A DNA stretch of 64,000 bases from Dipteris shenzhenensis (taxonomy: Eukaryota; Polypodiophyta; Polypodiopsida; Gleicheniales), in the NCBI GenBank assembly GCA_047967505.1, contig CM106539.1; one strand, 5' to 3'. A program made the translations under genes and the position numbers. The notes under the pieces were generated by a model. That model was not told where the DNA came from. It ran no database searches and saw only the letters and a list, made by a program, of their open reading frames with translations. Below are positions 34,505 to 47,420 of this stretch, piece by piece; within the stretch, counting starts at the first letter, position 1, and each line of letters starts with the position of its first letter.

Positions 34505-34552
34505 GCACTTGTTTTATAGCCATTGTGCTTGGTTTTTACAATAAATCCCAAA
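34505..34552 (+). repeat. Flanking direct repeat of CACTA element 1 (partner 23846-23890)
   Basis: CTTGTTTTATAGCCATTGTG and AATAAATCCCAAAC on this side match CTTGTTTTATAACCACTGTG and GTAAATCCCAAAT on the left side, in the same orientation, just outside both transposon ends. About 45 bp is far longer than the 3-bp duplication a CACTA element makes. The element may have inserted between two copies of an existing tandem repeat. Confidence 0.6.
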
Positions 34553-36359
34553 CCAGCTACGCTTTCTCATCGGCTACAACCCGGTGCTATTGGATTAGCT
34601 AGTGTTTTATTTTGGTGCACTGCACTTTGCACTTATGCTAATCCTTTACAAGATATGCCTTATGAATGTGATAGCTTGAAATGCTACATCTTGCCTTGAG
34701 GTTTGTACTTAGCTGCGCGAGGTGCATGCTTGTTGGGGTTGCACAAGCTAGATCCTGGATACCGAAAGACAAGTTTGGATCTAAGTTAATGATTTTTAAG
34801 ACATGTTGAATGGGTAAAGTAGATCTGTATGTGAACTTCTCAAACCCCTTGACTATGGGGATTAGCCTTTGTGTTTCTTTTCTTCTATGCTTTCTTGCAA
34901 CTAGTATAGAAAAAAGAAGTTTCCTACTTATTTCTTCTAAATTAAAGCGGCATGCCTATTTCTCTAACACAAAACATGCTTCACTTATAACTCATCTATT
35001 TTGTGCTTGAATCTTTGAAGCTCCAAATCCTTGATTGGTGGTCTATTTTTTAAGTGGAAAACTAGAGCATTGTAGGTAGAATTTTTTCTTTCTCACTCTA
35101 TCTTGCTCCTTAGGCTCAAGTTTTCTTCAAAATGATGGCTGATTGTTGAGTTGTTATTGGATTAATGAAGGTTCCTTCAAGGTTCTTCCTCTTTATATTA
35201 GACTTTTGAGAGATAAAGATAGCAATTGTGCTCATGCAATGAAGTTTATAGTCCCACTTTTACGGATCTTTGTTCTAATAGATCCTCGAGTGGATGGGTG
35301 CAAGTGAGTTTGGGTAAGTCTCCAAATGCTTTACTTTTTTAGGACAATTTTGAGGTTTATTCATTTTAAAGCTTTTGTAGGAAAACATGTGGTAGCTTTA
35401 TAATTTTCGGAATAAGAAACTCTAGACCTTGCAACCATCCTTTAAGGACATATTTTGGTATTTTGTTGTAATGATGATGTCTTTCCTCTAAGTTAAACTT
35501 TAGAATCTTATGGTCTTGTTGAAATCTAGCATTACTTCTCCATGTTTTTAAACATAGCTATTTCTCTATATTTTGCAAAATAATTGATTGTCTTCTTCCC
35601 TTGAGAAATACTTTAGCTTCTAGAGTGTTTCTACCCAGAAAAAGAAAAGGTCTTAAAAATTGGAATATTTTTTTGTATCCACTCTGTCTTAAGATACTCT
35701 AATAACCTTTTAAGTACTTTGGTATCTTTCCCTTATTCATTTCATTTTTGAACTTTTTATTGATACTTTTGGAGGGGCTTTGCCCTTGGTTTCTTTTGAA
35801 ACAAACCAATAGGTTTCTTTCCTTAACAAATAAATTTTGAAGGAAAAGAAAAGAAAAGAAAGGAAAAAAGAAAGATAGAGGATGGAGTCCTTTGTTGATT
35901 GATTTATGACTTTAGCTCATACTCGGCTTTCAATTAGAATTCCTTGGGCTTCATGTGTCTCAAAGCAAATTACAAGAGGGTAGGACTTCTCAAAAGCTAG
36001 GTAACACATGCACACACACACACATTTTTCTATTTCTTTTTGTGAAGTTTATTTATATATATATTACAAAAAAGCAGTGCCTAAAGAGGGAACATGCAAT
36101 TATATTATCAAAAGATGGCATTATAGGACAAGTAAGCAGGATATTCTAGATCACGAGCACATAGATAGTCAAAGAATGATTGTTTTAGAGATGACTAAAA
36201 GAACTAAAACTTATCTAGATCTATCATTTCTTTCTTTCCATAGATTCTAAAGTGTCCAATAGTGAACCCAAGTGAAAATACGTATCCCTCCCTACTAAAC
36301 CGAGTGTATCAGCAAACACTAGGAAAACGTGTCTTAAGAAGCTGCTATAGTAGAAATAT
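34553..36359. other. Unassigned AT-rich spacer
   Basis: No gene supported. Simple-sequence patches occur: an AAAGA-type purine run at about 35838-35880 and a short CA repeat near 36007-36023. The remaining sequence has no recognisable element. Confidence 0.4.
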
Positions 36360-39195
36360 GAAGTCATGAGTCACAGGACAATGCCATAAGAGATGGGACA
36401 TAGACTCTCTCGAGGTCATGTATTTTTGACAAGTAGCAAGAGCAATATGTCAACATGCCATTGCCATATGAAGAACAGCAAACATAACCCACCACAAGAT
36501 ACCTGTTGATAAAGAGGAATGTTGCAGGCCCAAATTTTTTGCAATATACTTTGCCAACATGATGCATTATGTGTCATAGACCAAATGGGATTCGTGTAAG
36601 TTGAAATCCAAGGGGGCACTAGCAAAACCTTTGACGACTTAGCAACCATTATATCATCCAACAAGAATAGATGATAGCATGCTTCATATGAACATAGAGC
36701 CTAATATTTGAGATGATGTGATCCAAGACAAGGTACTGAGTCATGGAACATCTGTGACAATGTATGCCAAAGGGGTCTATAATGCTATCACAAATGAAAT
36801 TGTTTGGCTACTAGAAAGGACAACACAATACTTTCTTCATTAATCACATCTCCCATACTATGGATCCCTTTGGACCAAAGAAAATATGGATGTGCAAATA
36901 CTTTCGACCAATATAAACTCTCTACATGCAATAGTTATCATCAAGAGCATCTTGATGATGCCATTTAAGATGAGAAACTATATATATTTCCAATTAGAAA
37001 GCATGTGAGTCACAAGATGGCATTTCCTAACCTTGCCATCCATATGGATAAGTAAAAAATCCCATGGCCAAATTCATTGATGGTCGAATGAGTTAGTTGC
37101 CCATGGCCAAATTCATTGATCGTCAAATGCATCGATGTCATCATGATGATCCATGTCCAATCACATTACATAAGCTCAATCATCATTTTCCTATGTGAGC
37201 TAGACTGTGTATATGAAAGTTACAAATATTTAGTCCCCTTGCATACTTCATGAGAAAAGGTGCTCTAAAAAGTAACCTAGAGCCCTTAAGACCATGCTGT
37301 GATTGCAAAAATACCTTTAGAATAGTAGACATGAAACATTTGATATCCTTCCTAGCAAACATCATCAATGGCCAAAAGTATTGTGTATATGTAACCAACA
37401 TTGACTAGACTATGTGGAATCAGACATGTAATGGCAAAGTGGCTAACTTCCAATATTCCAACTTCTTTTTTAGCTAGGTGAGAATCTAGTGCACTTGCTA
37501 ATGATGAGTAGGTGTCCACCCCAAAGGATAACCAAGATGACGCACAAGCTCCAAAGATGAAACGATCAACCTAGGCCATAGAATGCTACGCTAGTCTTTT
37601 GCATGCAGCAATAGAAGCTTAGATTTTTGAAAGTCCACTTGAAGGATAGATACCAATCCATACAAGTATAAGGCATGCATGACCTGGGAAATATCCTTAT
37701 CTATGTTTGTGGGGATGAAGAAAGAGTCATCAACATATGCTTGTGCAATCATGACCTCCCTCCATGTATCTCCAATTCATGCAAGCTACCCAGAGCAACA
37801 AGATGATCCGTGTAAAGAAGCATTAGATGAGTAGCTATTGCATATAATATTGCATTGAGAGGGCATCAACATTGGAGATTCCAATCATTAGTTAGATATT
37901 TCCAATAACTTTATAATGATGATACAACCAAATGAATGATGTGCTGCATCTTTTCCCCAAACCCTAATAATTGCATTGTCAATGAGATGAACTCCCATTG
38001 CTTAGTGTCAAAAGCTTTGGCAATATCCAATTGTAACAAGAGAACGTGTTGCTATGTGTATTTTGCATATTCAATCCTAACATAAGCATTAGCAATGTTA
38101 TATGTTATGTGTCAATGGGACCCATACTTTGCTAGATGTAGCCCATCATGCAGGTAACCTTTGATAGAGTTCACCATCATTTTAGCAACAAGCTTGTAGA
38201 TGATTGGCATAACAATAATTGGCCTCTAGTTAAAAAATGAATCACACAAGTTTTTCTTAGGGAATAATTCAACCAACCCTTTTTTCCAACTAGCCAACAT
38301 GTGCAAAGTTTCCACACATAACTAATTATATGTAGCAATGTATGTGAAAGAGCATCTCAACTCTCAAGAGTAACCTCTATAGTGAGACCATCCAAGCCTT
38401 GAACCTTTCATTGCCACATGAACGTATTGCATTTCTCAACTCTCTCTCTTTGAAAGGTGCCTCAATCTACATAGCTTGTTCATGGGACATAATTGGGTAC
38501 ACGTGCCGAAGAATATTTTATCGTGCTGGACGATATATTCTTTTATGGGAAAGAAATATGCCCAAACTACTTGGCATAGTGGCTCACATAGGCCTAGGTA
38601 GATTATTCCCATGAGGTGGTCTAACTACCATTAGCATCCTTAACCGGCAAATGTTTTCACATTGTCTTTTATAGAGCAAGATTTTTAAAAAATCCTTAGA
38701 TGAGTAGCCCTTATTTGAAAACCTCTTTGCCTGTGGCTTTGGTTTCCAACAACTTTCTTGTGATCATTGCATTGTAAAATATGTCTAGTGTGATATACTA
38801 GAGCATTCTTAGTATGAGGTAAATCCCTCGTGTCACTAATTTTTGTCAAATGTTAACATTTATTTTTAGCCTTGGCAAGATCATCCCTAAGATGGTGCAT
38901 GTAGTTCTTCCCATATTCATGAATGGCATCATGAGTGATAAAATAAGTCCATGCATATCCAACATCTATCAAACTTTGATCCCAAAGAGGTACAATGGCA
39001 CTACAAACCATGTCCTTGTATGCTTCATATTGTAAATAACTATTATTTACAATAAGACGCCTTTGAATGGGTTTCCTGTCTCATGAAAAGATAACTCTAA
39101 CCAAAGTGGACAATCACCTGAGTGTGGATATGTCTAATCTACCTTGCCAATCCTATGGCAACAATGATCAAAAGTATAGTCCAGAGCAACAAGAT
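36360..39195 (-). pseudogene. Degenerate LINE copy (endonuclease end, RT, C-terminal region)
   Basis: Read leftwards from 39195: SGDCPLWLEL (end of the AP endonuclease, SDHCPL motif), a linker with YKDMVCSAIVPLWDQ, then RT blocks WRPIIVMPIIYKLVAKMM and KGYLHDGLH near 38200-38120, LLLQLDIAKAFDT near 38030, MIAQAYVDDSFF near 37740 (catalytic YVDD intact), and the C-terminal block QYFWPLMMFARKDIK and YARGLNICNFHIHSLAHIG near 37390-37190. Each block has a counterpart in the LINE at 39410-50830, so both belong to one family. It is cut at its 5' side inside the endonuclease, as is usual for LINE insertions. Many stops and frame changes mark it as the older copy. Confidence 0.8.
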
Positions 39196-39198
39196 GAC

Positions 39199-39408
<210 letters not shown>

Positions 39409-40019
39409 AGTGATGTGCTTTTATGGTGTGAGAGCGAGAGGCAGTCTAACCTTCCAATGAGCTCCAGACCCTCCCCCAACCAACCCTTTTGCTTCAGCTA
39501 CCTATTGCGCTACATCAGAGCTCAAAAAAAGGCGATTTGAAGCTTCAAATACCTACTGTATAGCCCACCACAATTTCATATGATTTTCGTACAGGTGTAC
39601 GGCCTATACAGCCTGTCTCACCTTCTTCAGGTTGCTACTGTCAGTTGACTCCCTGATCTTTGGGTCGATTTTATGCAGGGTTTGGCTCATGGACTGCTCT
39701 ATATGCTAGTTTTGAAGGCTCTCTACTCTCCTTTCCTCTCCTCTTGGGTTTTCAAGTCCTGTGTACTTTTTCCATCGCCAAAATTCTCTCTTTTTCTAAA
39801 ATTTAGTTCATCTGGGAATTTTTACTAGTTCTTTTCTCCTCTTTCTCTATAGAACTTATTTTTTCTTTTCTCTCGATCCCTACATCTCTCTTTCTCCTTC
39901 TTCTCCTCACAAATACACTATTTTCTTCTTCTCTGTGGGCTATTTTTTTGGGACTGTTTTTTTTCTCTACTATCACTTCTCAGGTACCTTCTTTTTGGGT
40001 TCCATTTTCTTCTAAAGAC

Positions 40020-41243
40020 ATGGCTGAATATTCCTATGAAAAAACTTTTCAAAAGTATCGATCAGTTCAATGCAAAAAGCAAAAGCAGACTGAGCATCAG
40101 CATGATTCTGTTGAGGCACAACTGGTTTATGATGTCATGCATGAAGGATTTGTAGACACAAGGAAAGAGTGGAAAGACTTTGTTCCATCGGTTGGTCTCA
40201 TGGTTGAAGTGGATGAAATTGTGGATCTAGTTAGAGAATATGCCAAAAATGGAGTTATTTTATTTTTCCTAGGTCAGATGCCACCTGCTACAGAGGTAGG
40301 CAACTGGTTGACCCGCACACTGGCTGGCTCGTTTGTTCGAAAGGTACACTATGCAGCTAGAGGTTTTTTTGAGGTCATTATGGTAGATGAGATTCACGGG
40401 CAAATGCTTTTGGAACATTCACCCCTCTTTTTTGGGCAGCAAATGGTGCACGTTTTGCCATGGTCACCCACACGAGATTTTCAAGCTTTGATCCGACACC
40501 GATGTCCAGTTTGGGTTGAAGTTGTAGACTTCCCGCAATGCATGGCTTCACTATTGCCTAAAATTGCAGTGACTTTAGGCAAAGTGGTTTGCCCACCAAG
40601 GCCCAATGGCAACTCAAATTGATTTTGCATTCTCAGGGATACTGATAATCCCACACCAGAATCTTATTCAGTCATGGTGAACAATGTTGACATGGGAAGT
40701 GCTTTTTATAAATTAAAATGGGGATTATTTGCAGGGGCTTGCTTTGATTGTAAAAAATTTGGGCACATGGCTTCGCAGTGTCCAATGAGTCAGCATAAAA
40801 TGCCTCCTACCACTTCGCCTGTTCAAATGCCCATTAAGGATGCTCCTGCCTCTATTGGGATTAAAAATAAAGGTAATAGATAGTTTATTGTGAATCAGGA
40901 TAAAGGCAAAGCTCCAGTGGTTTCAAATGGGAGTGTTTCTTCCCCTTCACCTCCTGCTATTCAACCCTCAGCAAAAGGACTGAAACCTCCAACTGATGGA
41001 TGGCAAAGTCTAAGAAAAGTTATTTCTGTTTGACGACCTCCACCCCCTCGCACTTGGAATGGTGCATCTTCTAGTGGAAACTCCCTAGAGGCCAATTCAG
41101 GAATTGGGATCACATGGGCTGCAGTGATAGCTAGCAGAACCCTCTTCCCTGAAGAAGAGGTTGCTGCTTTGCTATCCACTCCTCAAGTGGATATTTCTTC
41201 TCAGGGAAGAGGCCCTAACCGTGAGGTAGAAATGCAGGGTTGA
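40020..41243 (+). pseudogene. LINE ORF1, Gag-like nucleic-acid-binding protein
   Basis: One continuous frame of 407 codons from ATG 40020 to TGA 41241-41243, broken by three stops: TGA 40620-40622, TAG 40881-40883 and TGA 41031-41033. The N-terminal half resembles the DUF4283 domain common in plant LINE ORF1 proteins (LTRTLAGSFVRKVHY, WVEVVDFPQC). A CCHC knuckle CFDCKKFGHMASQC lies near 40740. The rest is a Pro/Ser-rich linker. No frameshift is present, so the decay is by point nonsense changes; CGA, CAG and CGA fit the three sites. The protein would package LINE RNA. Confidence 0.82.
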
Positions 41244-41299
41244 CATCCTGAAGGTTGCTGTTGTACATAGCTATTATTCTCCTATAAATATTTGTAAAT

Positions 41300-41691
41300 A
41301 TGACTGCTCATATGGAATGCTTTACACTTAATGTTCAGGGGATGTGTGACAGTAGGAAATGGAAATCAATATGGCTGTATATCAATAGATTTCAGCCTAA
41401 CATAGTGGTATTACAAGAACACAATCAACATGTTTATGCAGGAAAGACAAGTCATTACTGTCGCTATGATATCTTCTATGCTGGAGAGTATTCTTTAAAT
41501 GAAAACCAAGGCAGATGGATTATTCTTCAATGCATCATTCAAGGCAAGGTGTCTGAATTTGCCTCTGTCTATGCACCTCAATCGTCTCAGGATAGAATTG
41601 CGATTTGGGATGCCATGCAACAATATCCATGGAGATATCATGCCTTTATATGTGGGGATTTCAATAATGCTCGGCAACAGGGTGACAATAC
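41300..41691 (+). pseudogene. LINE ORF2, N-terminal AP-endonuclease half
   Basis: Starts MTAHMECFTLNVQGM and reads NIVVLQEHN (catalytic E), VYAPQSSQDRIAIWD and FICGDFNNARQQGD (catalytic D and N), the AP-endonuclease motifs that nick target DNA. The frame runs directly into the copia insertion at 41692 and resumes in frame at 47426 with TLGNTHML, one copy of the AATAC duplication being left out. Confidence 0.85.
41687..41691. repeat. AATAC target-site duplication of the copia insert
   Basis: AATAC at 41687-41691 directly before the left LTR equals AATAC at 47421-47425 directly after the right LTR. Five bases is the expected copia duplication length. Confidence 0.92.
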
Positions 41692-41839
41692 TGTGGGAGA
41701 GGAGAGCACACACAAAGGGATAAGGAGACACCAAAAAGTGGTGGAGCAAAAGCTACTCTAGCTTATTCCTCTATCATATATATATGAGTATACATGGGCA
41801 CTGTACAAGTGGGTGGGCACACTGCCCTTTACCCCAAAA
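41692..41839 (-). repeat. copia 3' LTR
   Basis: 148 bp matching 47285-47420 almost throughout. It has a short purine-rich insertion (GGGAGAGGAGAG) after its first three bases and ends CCCCAAAA where the other LTR has CCCCAACA. Confidence 0.92.
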
Positions 41840-41851
41840 ACCTCCCACTTA
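41840..41851 (-). promoter_or_regulatory. copia polypurine tract
   Basis: Read on the minus strand, AAGTGGGAGGTT abuts the 3' LTR on its internal side, the position of the plus-strand primer. Confidence 0.75.
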
Positions 41852-42026
41852 AAGGCAGTGTGCCTTTAAGGGAGTATAATACACATATAATACAATCATC
41901 CATAGGCTAAAAAACAAGATGACTAGACCGTCATCCTATGCCCATCGGCACTTTACAATGTGCAAAGTGCATAGAGGATAAGCTGCTAGCAAACATCAGG
42001 TTTGCAGGATAGAAAATGACAAGCTA

Positions 42027-45000
42027 TAGATGCCTGTCAACTAAGATCTCATGCCAGATCTCACTAGGAGAGTGAACTCTCACCACCACGTGCTCCTGTG
42101 CTAAGTCCATAGCACCCGAACTGTCACTGTGCAGAGAAAATGTCTCTATACCACCTATGACCATAAGCACATAACCTACAATAGACCTCTGCTGGTCTAC
42201 CCAACCTACATCACCTGCATGCTGCTCCTGGAAGCATAAGGACCTGATGTCCACAATCGCTTCCCTACTGCCAAAATCTACCATAATCATGCTACCAACT
42301 CCCACTGCAACGGAAGCGAGAATTGGAAGTGTAGCCCCAATGGCAAACATGTGAGAACCAAGTCTCAACACAGTCATGGATGCATGAAGTACTATGGCTG
42401 CCATATCAACCATAACTTGTTGCTCAATTGATTTGTGATCGTCAAACCTGCTGTGTTTCAAGTATGGAGCCAATACAGGCAATGGAGTACTCAGTAATTT
42501 CCCCCTCTCCATACTGAAACAACCAAGTATCTGACAAACATCATCAAGACCATGCAGCTCCCACTACAAAGCATCCTTGTCCATAAGGAACCATATGGCA
42601 TAGCAACCTTCTGAATACTGAGACCATAACCTGTCTCACTACGCATCACATCCTGAGCTCTCATAATGGGATCAAACCTAGGAAGCCAAGCTCGAGGGGA
42701 TTGCTTCTGGCCATGGAGGCACTTACGAAGCAAACATATCAATGATTCCTGCCCATGCGCAATATGACCTGAGTCAATAACTACAGAAACCACATCTGTC
42801 CTAGCATAACCAGCCAATGGATCATACCGGGCATCATTAGCCAAGGTATCCTCCTCACCATGCATAGCCTCATCCTCATTTGTAAGAGGCACTTCGCATC
42901 CTGGGAGTAAACTGTAACTGTCCATAGAAGATGCATCAACAATCTCCAAAGGAGTATAAACCTGTGGAATACTTGAGACATCTGACCGTCTCTAACCAAA
43001 ATCAGGAAGTAATCATGGCTGTCCCAACTTTATAACCTACTCACTGTGGGAAAAACCTCCCACTCCAAGGGATATGGGCTGCCCTTGCAAAGAATTCGGA
43101 GGCATCAGTGCACTTACACCCTCCTGGAACACCACTCTCCTGCTATCCACAGTCCTGGGTTGTCTAAACATAGCATCCTCTCTTAAATAGACATTATGGC
43201 TGCGTATCAACTCTCTAGTTGAAGAATCCCATAACCTGTAGTCCCTACTGGACTCACTATATCCAAGGAAGATACACCTCCTCGATCGGGAACCATGAGC
43301 ATAAGCCTCGCAGCCAAACACACGTAAATGCTCATAAGATGGTGCCCTGCCTGTCAAGAAGTCAAATGGCACTCTACCATTCAGAGATCTCCTTGGTAAC
43401 CTATTAAGCAAGTATGCAGCTATCTTACATGCCTCAGCCCAATAGCATTCGGTAAGACCTATATATCGTAGCATGCTACAATCCTGTCCAATAGAATCGG
43501 GATTTATGCCTTCTGCCAAGGCATCATGAGCAGAAAGATGAGGAGTGGTCAACACCCTCCTGATACCAAGTGTATCACATAGATGCTGAAATCTAGAAGA
43601 GGTAAACTCTGCATCACCATCAGTTGTCAAGCTCAATAGCTTCTTTCCTGACTGATTTTCAGCATTACCCAAGAAGCACTGAAATGTATCATATACATCA
43701 TGCTTCTACCGAATCGGATATAACCATATGTACTTTGTAGCAGCATCAATGAAACGGTAGGCATAGCCCACAAACTGCACTTTGAACCAACTACAATGGC
43801 TCAACATACCTCTCAGTGACTTTCTTCCTCACAAAAGAGGATCCTGACTGCTGACCATTATCACAATCATGACATAAAATTTGAGAGACATCCATAATAG
43901 GAATGTATCTCAATGTTGTAAGGGCTTCCATACCTGCAATAGACATATGTCCAAGTCTGGCATACCATAAACTAACTGATGGCTGCTTACTAATCATAAG
44001 CATCTTATCCTGGACACCTGATACATGCAATGCATAAGAGAATCCAACCCGTGATCCCCTAGCCATAACCAAATTGCCTCTAGCAATCTTCCATGCATGA
44101 TCACCCAAAGAGACATGATAACCTGCCTCAACCAACTATCCAGTACTGATCTTGCTCGTAGCAAGTCCTGGTATATGTCTAACCCTCTGTAGAACAAGAA
44201 TAGAGCCACTAGGCATAACAAGGTGGATATCCCCATAACCATAGACATCCATAGAATGATCAATGCCCATCAAACCACTCTCCACAATGCATTCCTGATA
44301 TGCACTGAACCATGACCTATGAGGGGTCATATGACATGAAGCACATGGATCTAACATCCAATCACCAAGAATGGGTACATCAGTGGCCAAGAAGGAGGTG
44401 TCAGACATAGACAAAAGAATGCCTTCATCACTGCTACTGTCAATGGAAGCCCTGGCATCCACACCTTGAAGCTCAGCATGCTTCTTCTCCTTCTTCCTGT
44501 GATTCTTAACCTTGATCTTCTTGCATTTTCTTAGCCATTTCTAGCAATACTTTTTCATGTGGCCATACTTTCCACAATAGAAACATCTAACACAAGTCCG
44601 AGAGTTAGACTTGCTCTTAAAATTCCCCCTTGAACATGACCTATTTCTACCAATTGATCTACCTCTGGAGTGCATATCAAGGTAGTATTTCAGCACATCA
44701 GGGCATTTCAACCCATCATGTTGTAACATAACACTATCATGGTCACACATCCAGCATATATGAGTATAGAACTCATATGTATGGTGGTCTACACCCTGTA
44801 CACCATCCTGTACTTGCAAGTAGACTGACTTCGAGAGTGATGACTGAATGATAGAGCATGCTTGCTCATCCATGTCATCCCAATCACTCTGTTTAATGCT
44901 ATTAGGTTTGACACCTTTGCATTGAATGGGCTTATGCTACATCTTCTGCACTAACACATCATAGATCTGCTCTTGCCAATACTGAAAGTTTGATCCATCC

Positions 45001-45044
45001 AACCTCTCAATATCAAAGAGGGCACTACCAGTTGTAGATGCCAT
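42027..45044 (-). pseudogene. copia gag-pol polyprotein, decayed and internally deleted
   Basis: ATG 45044 opens MASTTGSALFDIERLDGSNF. Gag knuckle CFYCGKYGHMKKYC near 44560; protease WMLDPCASCHM (usual LDTGAS/LDSAC altered); integrase zinc finger LWYARLGHMS...CHDCDNG, FIDAATKYIW, TTDGDAEF and HDALAEGIN near 43530, then PSYEHLRVFGCEAYAH. Only small parts of RT follow: LLRKCLHGQKQSPRAWLPRF near 42740, with no YVDD, then HAGDVGWVDQQRSIVGYV of RNase H near 42230. From 45044 to 43791 the frame is single, broken only by TAGs at 44937-44939, 44541-44543 and 44136-44138; another TAG is near 43707. A frame change falls near 43780. Lack of the RT palm makes this copy dependent on others. Confidence 0.85.
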
Positions 45045-47270
45045 ATCTGTGGCACAATAGCTCACAACCAAAGAGCAATATAGTGCAATAGGCAACCCAA
45101 ATGACCAAAAAATATAGTGTTGTCCAGACCAATCAGGTCTCCAAATAAACTGGCTGATCCAATGCTCAAAAGCACTCAGCCATAAAGAGGCATAAACAAG
45201 AATATATGGAGCCCATAACCTGCCAATGCCTAGCAATCAAAGTAAGAAATGCACTGAATCAAATGAGCAATGCATGCTCAACCAATGGCAATAGGAGCCC
45301 AGCTCAACTATCCATAAACATCAGTGCGGCATCCACCAATGCAAATCCATAATGCATTGAAATGGCATTTACTGCATCACCAATGCATCACCTCAAGTGT
45401 GCAATCCTTTAGCAACAAAATCAAGCATTCACCACTTGCCAAATGTGCCAAAGTTACTTGCCAAAATGCCAATAATGCCCTTGGACTGAAGTGAGATCCC
45501 AATCACTTTCTGTAATTTACTGCGAGTTCCCAATTCACTGTTGTGCAAGAGAAATTCCTACAACAATACCTCACAGCCACTTTGGGCAAAATAACACACT
45601 ATCCCTATATTTGAACAGTGATATCTTTTCACTAAAAGACCGGATGCCAAAGCTGTAAACAGCAAACTTGTAGTTTGTAAAAAGATCTACAACTTATCAG
45701 TTGACCTCAAGATCCAAATCCTTGTGGATTATTGGATATTCTCACCTGAAAAACAGCTTCCTGCACATTGGTCACAAATAGATAGTAGACTGCAACTTTT
45801 TGTGGTTTTGCAGAGGCTGTACCTCCTGCAGCTTATACCGGATCAACTTGCTCCCAAAAGCAAAGTTGTAGTATTTCTGTGAACTACAACTTTCCGGTTC
45901 GGCACAAAGTGTAATTCCACACTAGGAAAGAGATATTCAGTTCTGAAAATGACTGTTTTGTCATAAAAAATAGCAACAGTAGCTTCCTTGAATGTTTACT
46001 GCCCTTTACAACACTCATCTGCTCAACAAAACAGCCCCAAAAATGGTCAAAATACATCCAGTAGATCACCCCGTATGTCAAAATATGTTACAAGAATCTC
46101 CATGGACAAGTCTTGGCCCTTTTCGAAATAACAGTGATCCAACAACAGCAAAGTAGGCACCTTCGATTGTTTCTTATACGAAGGCCATTCACTGGCTATA
46201 CCCTTAGAAGCATCGAGTTGTGGCTGCTTGTGTGAGCTCGCACCATTAGGCTACCAATGGAAATTTCCCTCCACTGCGGACTTCCATGGAGTAGCTGTCA
46301 ACTATCATTGCATAGCTATCAACTCCTCCACGGCCCATGGAGGCAACTCTTGCACCAGCAGGACACAGATCTCAGCAGCTCACACTGCTCCACAGTGAGG
46401 AAACCATCGGGGGAGGCCATAGAGTAGAGCCCAAATTCAAGGTGACTCACGAGTGAGCTCCTTCATGGACGACCTGCAAGCAGAGACTCCACAACCGACT
46501 GAATCCTCAGCTCAATGAGCTCTTGTTTTTTGACCGGCTCTTCCAACCCTCCATAGAGTTCTACTACTGACTAAGAAACACACCTATCTACAAGCTCCAT
46601 TGACCAGCCAGTGCTCACCGGCAACCAGCTCCTCTAGCGCAAAAGCCCCGACGGATCTCCAGCTGTGCCACCTCCAATATAGACTACATCAACACCAGGG
46701 CAACGGGTCTCTCCATCAACTATTCACATGTCTCTAGCCGCCTCACTAGAGCTCACAGGCTCCCTCGACATCATGCTTCCAATGACACATGGTGCACCGC
46801 CTTCAACTACAAATGCACAGGAATGGCGTAAGCACTTGCAATCGACCAAATGTGGATTTCTGAATCCCATCAAACCTTGTCCTGTGCTGCCAAAATGCTG
46901 CAAAATTCTAGAAGTGGCAGATCTTTGGAGGATGAATGCGCAGCAATCAAGAACTGAATTTGCAATGAACTCCACAGTTCGCGGAGGAAGAGAAAGATGA
47001 AGAATGCCTGAGTCGTCATCACTTGCCTCTGCTCCTTCGATGGCTCCATTAAACTCTCTCCTCATGCTCTTCTCCTCGAGCTCCCAGAGCTCAAATCAGT
47101 AGATCATCATAGCTATGGCTGCCCTGTCTTCTCCACGAGAGACATCAATTTCATAGCTATGGCTGCCCCATCTTCTCCATGAGAGACATCGATCCAAAGC
47201 TCCTTCAATGCTCGATCCACACACACCATAAGCCCTCGCGAAGCTCCCCGCAGATTAAACACCACGACCT
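45045..47270 (-). other. Long untranslated leader of the copia element
   Basis: About 2.2 kb separates the primer site from gag. It has no convincing gene; a 113-codon minus-strand frame (46724-47065) shows no motif. A 43-bp tandem repeat (CATAGCTATGGCTGCCC...GAGAGACATC) lies at about 47107-47192. Such a leader is long for copia and may hold packaging signals or captured sequence. Confidence 0.5.
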
Positions 47271-47282
47271 GCTCTGATACCA
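47271..47282 (-). other. copia primer-binding site, tRNA-iMet
   Basis: TGGTATCAGAGC on the minus strand, two bases inside the 5' LTR, is the exact common plant primer site for initiator tRNA-Met. Confidence 0.93.
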
Positions 47283-47284
47283 GT

Positions 47285-47420
47285 TGTTACACACAAAGGG
47301 TTAAGGAGACACCAAAAAGTGGTGGAGCAAAAGCTACTCCAGCTTATTCCTCTATCATATATATATGAGTATACATGGGCACTGTACAAGTGGGTGGGCA
47401 CACTGCCCTTTACCCCAACA
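47285..47420 (-). repeat. copia 5' LTR
   Basis: 136 bp with TGTT...AACA ends, reading TGTTGGGGTAAAGGG at its start on the minus strand. A TATATATATGA stretch inside may serve as TATA box. Confidence 0.92.

Larger units (their letters stand above)
41692..47420 (-). mobile_element. Ty1/copia retrotransposon with very short LTRs, nested in LINE ORF2
   Basis: Complete by its ends: 3' LTR 41692-41839, 5' LTR 47285-47420, primer site 47271-47282, polypurine tract beside the left LTR and AATAC on both sides. It is oriented opposite to the LINE. Internal order from the right: a 2.2-kb leader, then gag, protease, integrase, a shortened RT and RNase H. LTRs of 136-148 bp are small for plant copia. The LTRs differ by a 12-bp indel near one end and a few substitutions, so the insertion is moderately young compared with its host LINE. 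Confidence 0.92.
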
